A DNA stretch of 64,000 bases, taken from positions 1 to 64,000 of the forward strand of contig NZ_JAYGHH010000027.1 in the NCBI RefSeq assembly GCF_034931045.1, given 5' to 3'. Source of the DNA: Nodularia sp034931045 (GTDB taxonomy: Bacteria > Cyanobacteriota > Cyanobacteriia > Cyanobacteriales > Nostocaceae). Made by a program: the position numbers and the translations under genes. This document shows positions 63,154-64,000 of the stretch, in pieces (the first letter of the stretch is position 1; each line of letters begins with the position of its first letter). Under the pieces are notes generated by a model. It saw only the letters and a program-made list of their open reading frames with translations. It was not told the origin of the DNA and made no database searches.

Positions 63154-63169
63154 TGGTAATGATTATCTA
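63154..63169. promoter_or_regulatory. Candidate Zur box
   Basis: TGGTAATGATTATCTA is close to the cyanobacterial Zur consensus TGATAATnATTATCA (one change in each arm) and lies 27 bp before the CobW gene start. Zur-controlled CobW GTPases are known in other bacteria; no direct test was possible here. Confidence 0.6.
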
Positions 63170-63195
63170 AACTTTGAAAAAAAGGCATTGAGACT

Positions 63196-64000
63196 ATGTT
63201 GACTGAAGAAATCACAAATACAGTACCTGTAACAGTACTCACAGGCTACCTGGGTGCAGGAAAAACCACTTTACTTAACCATATTCTCACCTACGAACAT
63301 GGCAAAAAAGTTGCTGTAATTGTGAATGAATTTGGCGAAGTTGGTATTGATAATCAACTGATTATTGATGCAGATGAAGAAATCTTTGAAATGAACAATG
63401 GTTGTATTTGCTGTACAGTACGAGGTGATTTAATTCGTATTGTGGGCAATTTAATGAAGCGGCGCGATAAGTTCGACCATTTAGTAATTGAAACCACTGG
63501 TTTAGCCGACCCAGCCCCAGTCATTCAAACATTTTTTGTTGATGAAGATATGCAAAGTCTACTATCTCTAGATGCAGTAGTAACTGTTGTAGATGCAAAA
63601 CATATTTGGCAACATTGGGACGCAGACGAAGCACAAGAACAGATTGCTTTTGCCGACGTAATTCTTTTGAATAAAACTGATTTGGTAACGCCAGAACAGT
63701 TGGAGGAGTTGGAAAAGCGGATTCGGAGTATGAATGCTATGGCTAAAATCTACCCTACCCAAAACGCACAACTAGGAATGGATGCTTTGTTGGGTGTGAA
63801 AGCCTTTGACTTAGACCGCGCCTTGGAAATTGACCCGGATTTCTTAGGTGAAGATGCTCACGAACATGATGAAAAAGTTTATTCTGTAGCTTTGGTAGAA
63901 AGTGGTGAACTAGACGGGCAAAAACTCAACGCTTGGCTTTCGGAATTATTGCAGACCCAAGGGACAGACATCTTCCGCATGAAAGGGATTTTAAATATTG
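63196..64000 (+). CDS. CobW/COG0523-family GTPase metallochaperone, partial
   Basis: 268 codons are visible and the gene continues past the window edge. Walker A is GYLGAGKTTLLNH, the metal-binding CxCC motif GCICCTVRGDL, the switch ETTGLADPAPV and guanine-specificity LNKTD. COG0523 proteins move zinc, cobalt or other metals to client proteins. A near-consensus Zur box lies upstream, so zinc limitation may induce it, as for ZNG1/ZigA-type members. A His-rich insert EDAHEHDEK near residue 220 also suggests zinc. The client protein is not known. Confidence 0.93.
   Translation, partial: MLTEEITNTVPVTVLTGYLGAGKTTLLNHILTYEHGKKVAVIVNEFGEVGIDNQLIIDADEEIFEMNNGCICCTVRGDLIRIVGNLMKRRDKFDHLVIETTGLADPAPVIQTFFVDEDMQSLLSLDAVVTVVDAKHIWQHWDADEAQEQIAFADVILLNKTDLVTPEQLEELEKRIRSMNAMAKIYPTQNAQLGMDALLGVKAFDLDRALEIDPDFLGEDAHEHDEKVYSVALVESGELDGQKLNAWLSELLQTQGTDIFRMKGILNI

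Overview
The window is a 64 kb piece of a draft cyanobacterial chromosome, most likely from a filamentous heterocyst-forming lineage (Nostocales). Evidence seen: many copies of the HIP1 octamer GCGATCGC, heptameric C-rich tandem repeats (STRR type), a Gly-rich RRM protein followed by rpsU, cyanobacterial DUF760, YlqD and PEP-CTERM genes, and abundant dispersed palindromes. A run of 31 N at 62943-62973 marks a scaffold gap. Base composition is fairly uniform, with AT-rich stretches around 35.6-41 kb and 51.8-53.7 kb that hold the accessory genes.

Layout. 0-18.5 kb is mostly housekeeping: DUF760 protein, HtrA/Deg protease, LysM-M23 peptidase, isochorismatase-fold hydrolase, ispG, Ctp protease, a PEP-CTERM gene broken by one in-frame TGA, quinone oxidoreductase, a pentapeptide-like membrane protein, VOC protein, a GHL10-type glycosidase, ilvA, and a WGR/DUF1963 fusion. 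18.6-26 kb holds small membrane proteins, a Tat-exported beta-carbonic-anhydrase-like protein, a TumE-type toxin remnant, and a four-gene reverse-strand set (fused two-domain ABC ATPase, AbgT transporter, AtzG-like and AtzE-like amidase). 26.2-31.4 kb is a siderophore uptake cluster (AraC regulator, AMIN-TonB receptor, binding protein, DUF1636). 31.8-38 kb holds a PAS-Crp regulator, cupin, a winged-helix-like protein with a zinc-ribbon partner, and an N-terminally truncated CHASE3 histidine kinase. 38-41 kb is an accessory patch: an orphan DGQHR-domain protein, toxin-antitoxin debris with a nonsense-mutated PemK/MazF toxin, and tRNA-Ala(CGC).

41-51.7 kb is again core: HAD and methyltransferase pair, rtcB, pyruvate dehydrogenase E2, YlqD, acyl-ACP/CoA synthetase, two very small paralogous membrane peptides, recQ. 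51.8-53.7 kb is accessory (Uma2 fragment, DUF29, an orphan Nif11-type RiPP precursor). 54-56.3 kb is a probable cold-response set (RRM protein, rpsU, DEAD-box helicase). 56.7-61.3 kb is a second iron uptake group (FecCD permease, TonB receptor, binding protein). The window ends with sufE, an alpha/beta-hydrolase-fold protein lacking the nucleophile serine, the gap, and a CobW GTPase behind a near-consensus Zur box.

The most unusual signals are: (1) three genes each interrupted by exactly one in-frame TGA; (2) a pair of small paralogous ORFs, one with a near-perfect Shine-Dalgarno but no AUG/GUG/UUG start; (3) two non-autonomous MITE-like families, one with clean TWA target duplications and one that repeatedly sits at gene stop codons; (4) the orphan DGQHR and Nif11 genes; (5) a DEAD-box helicase whose motif III reads FAT instead of SAT. 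No CRISPR array, rRNA, transposase gene or prophage was seen.
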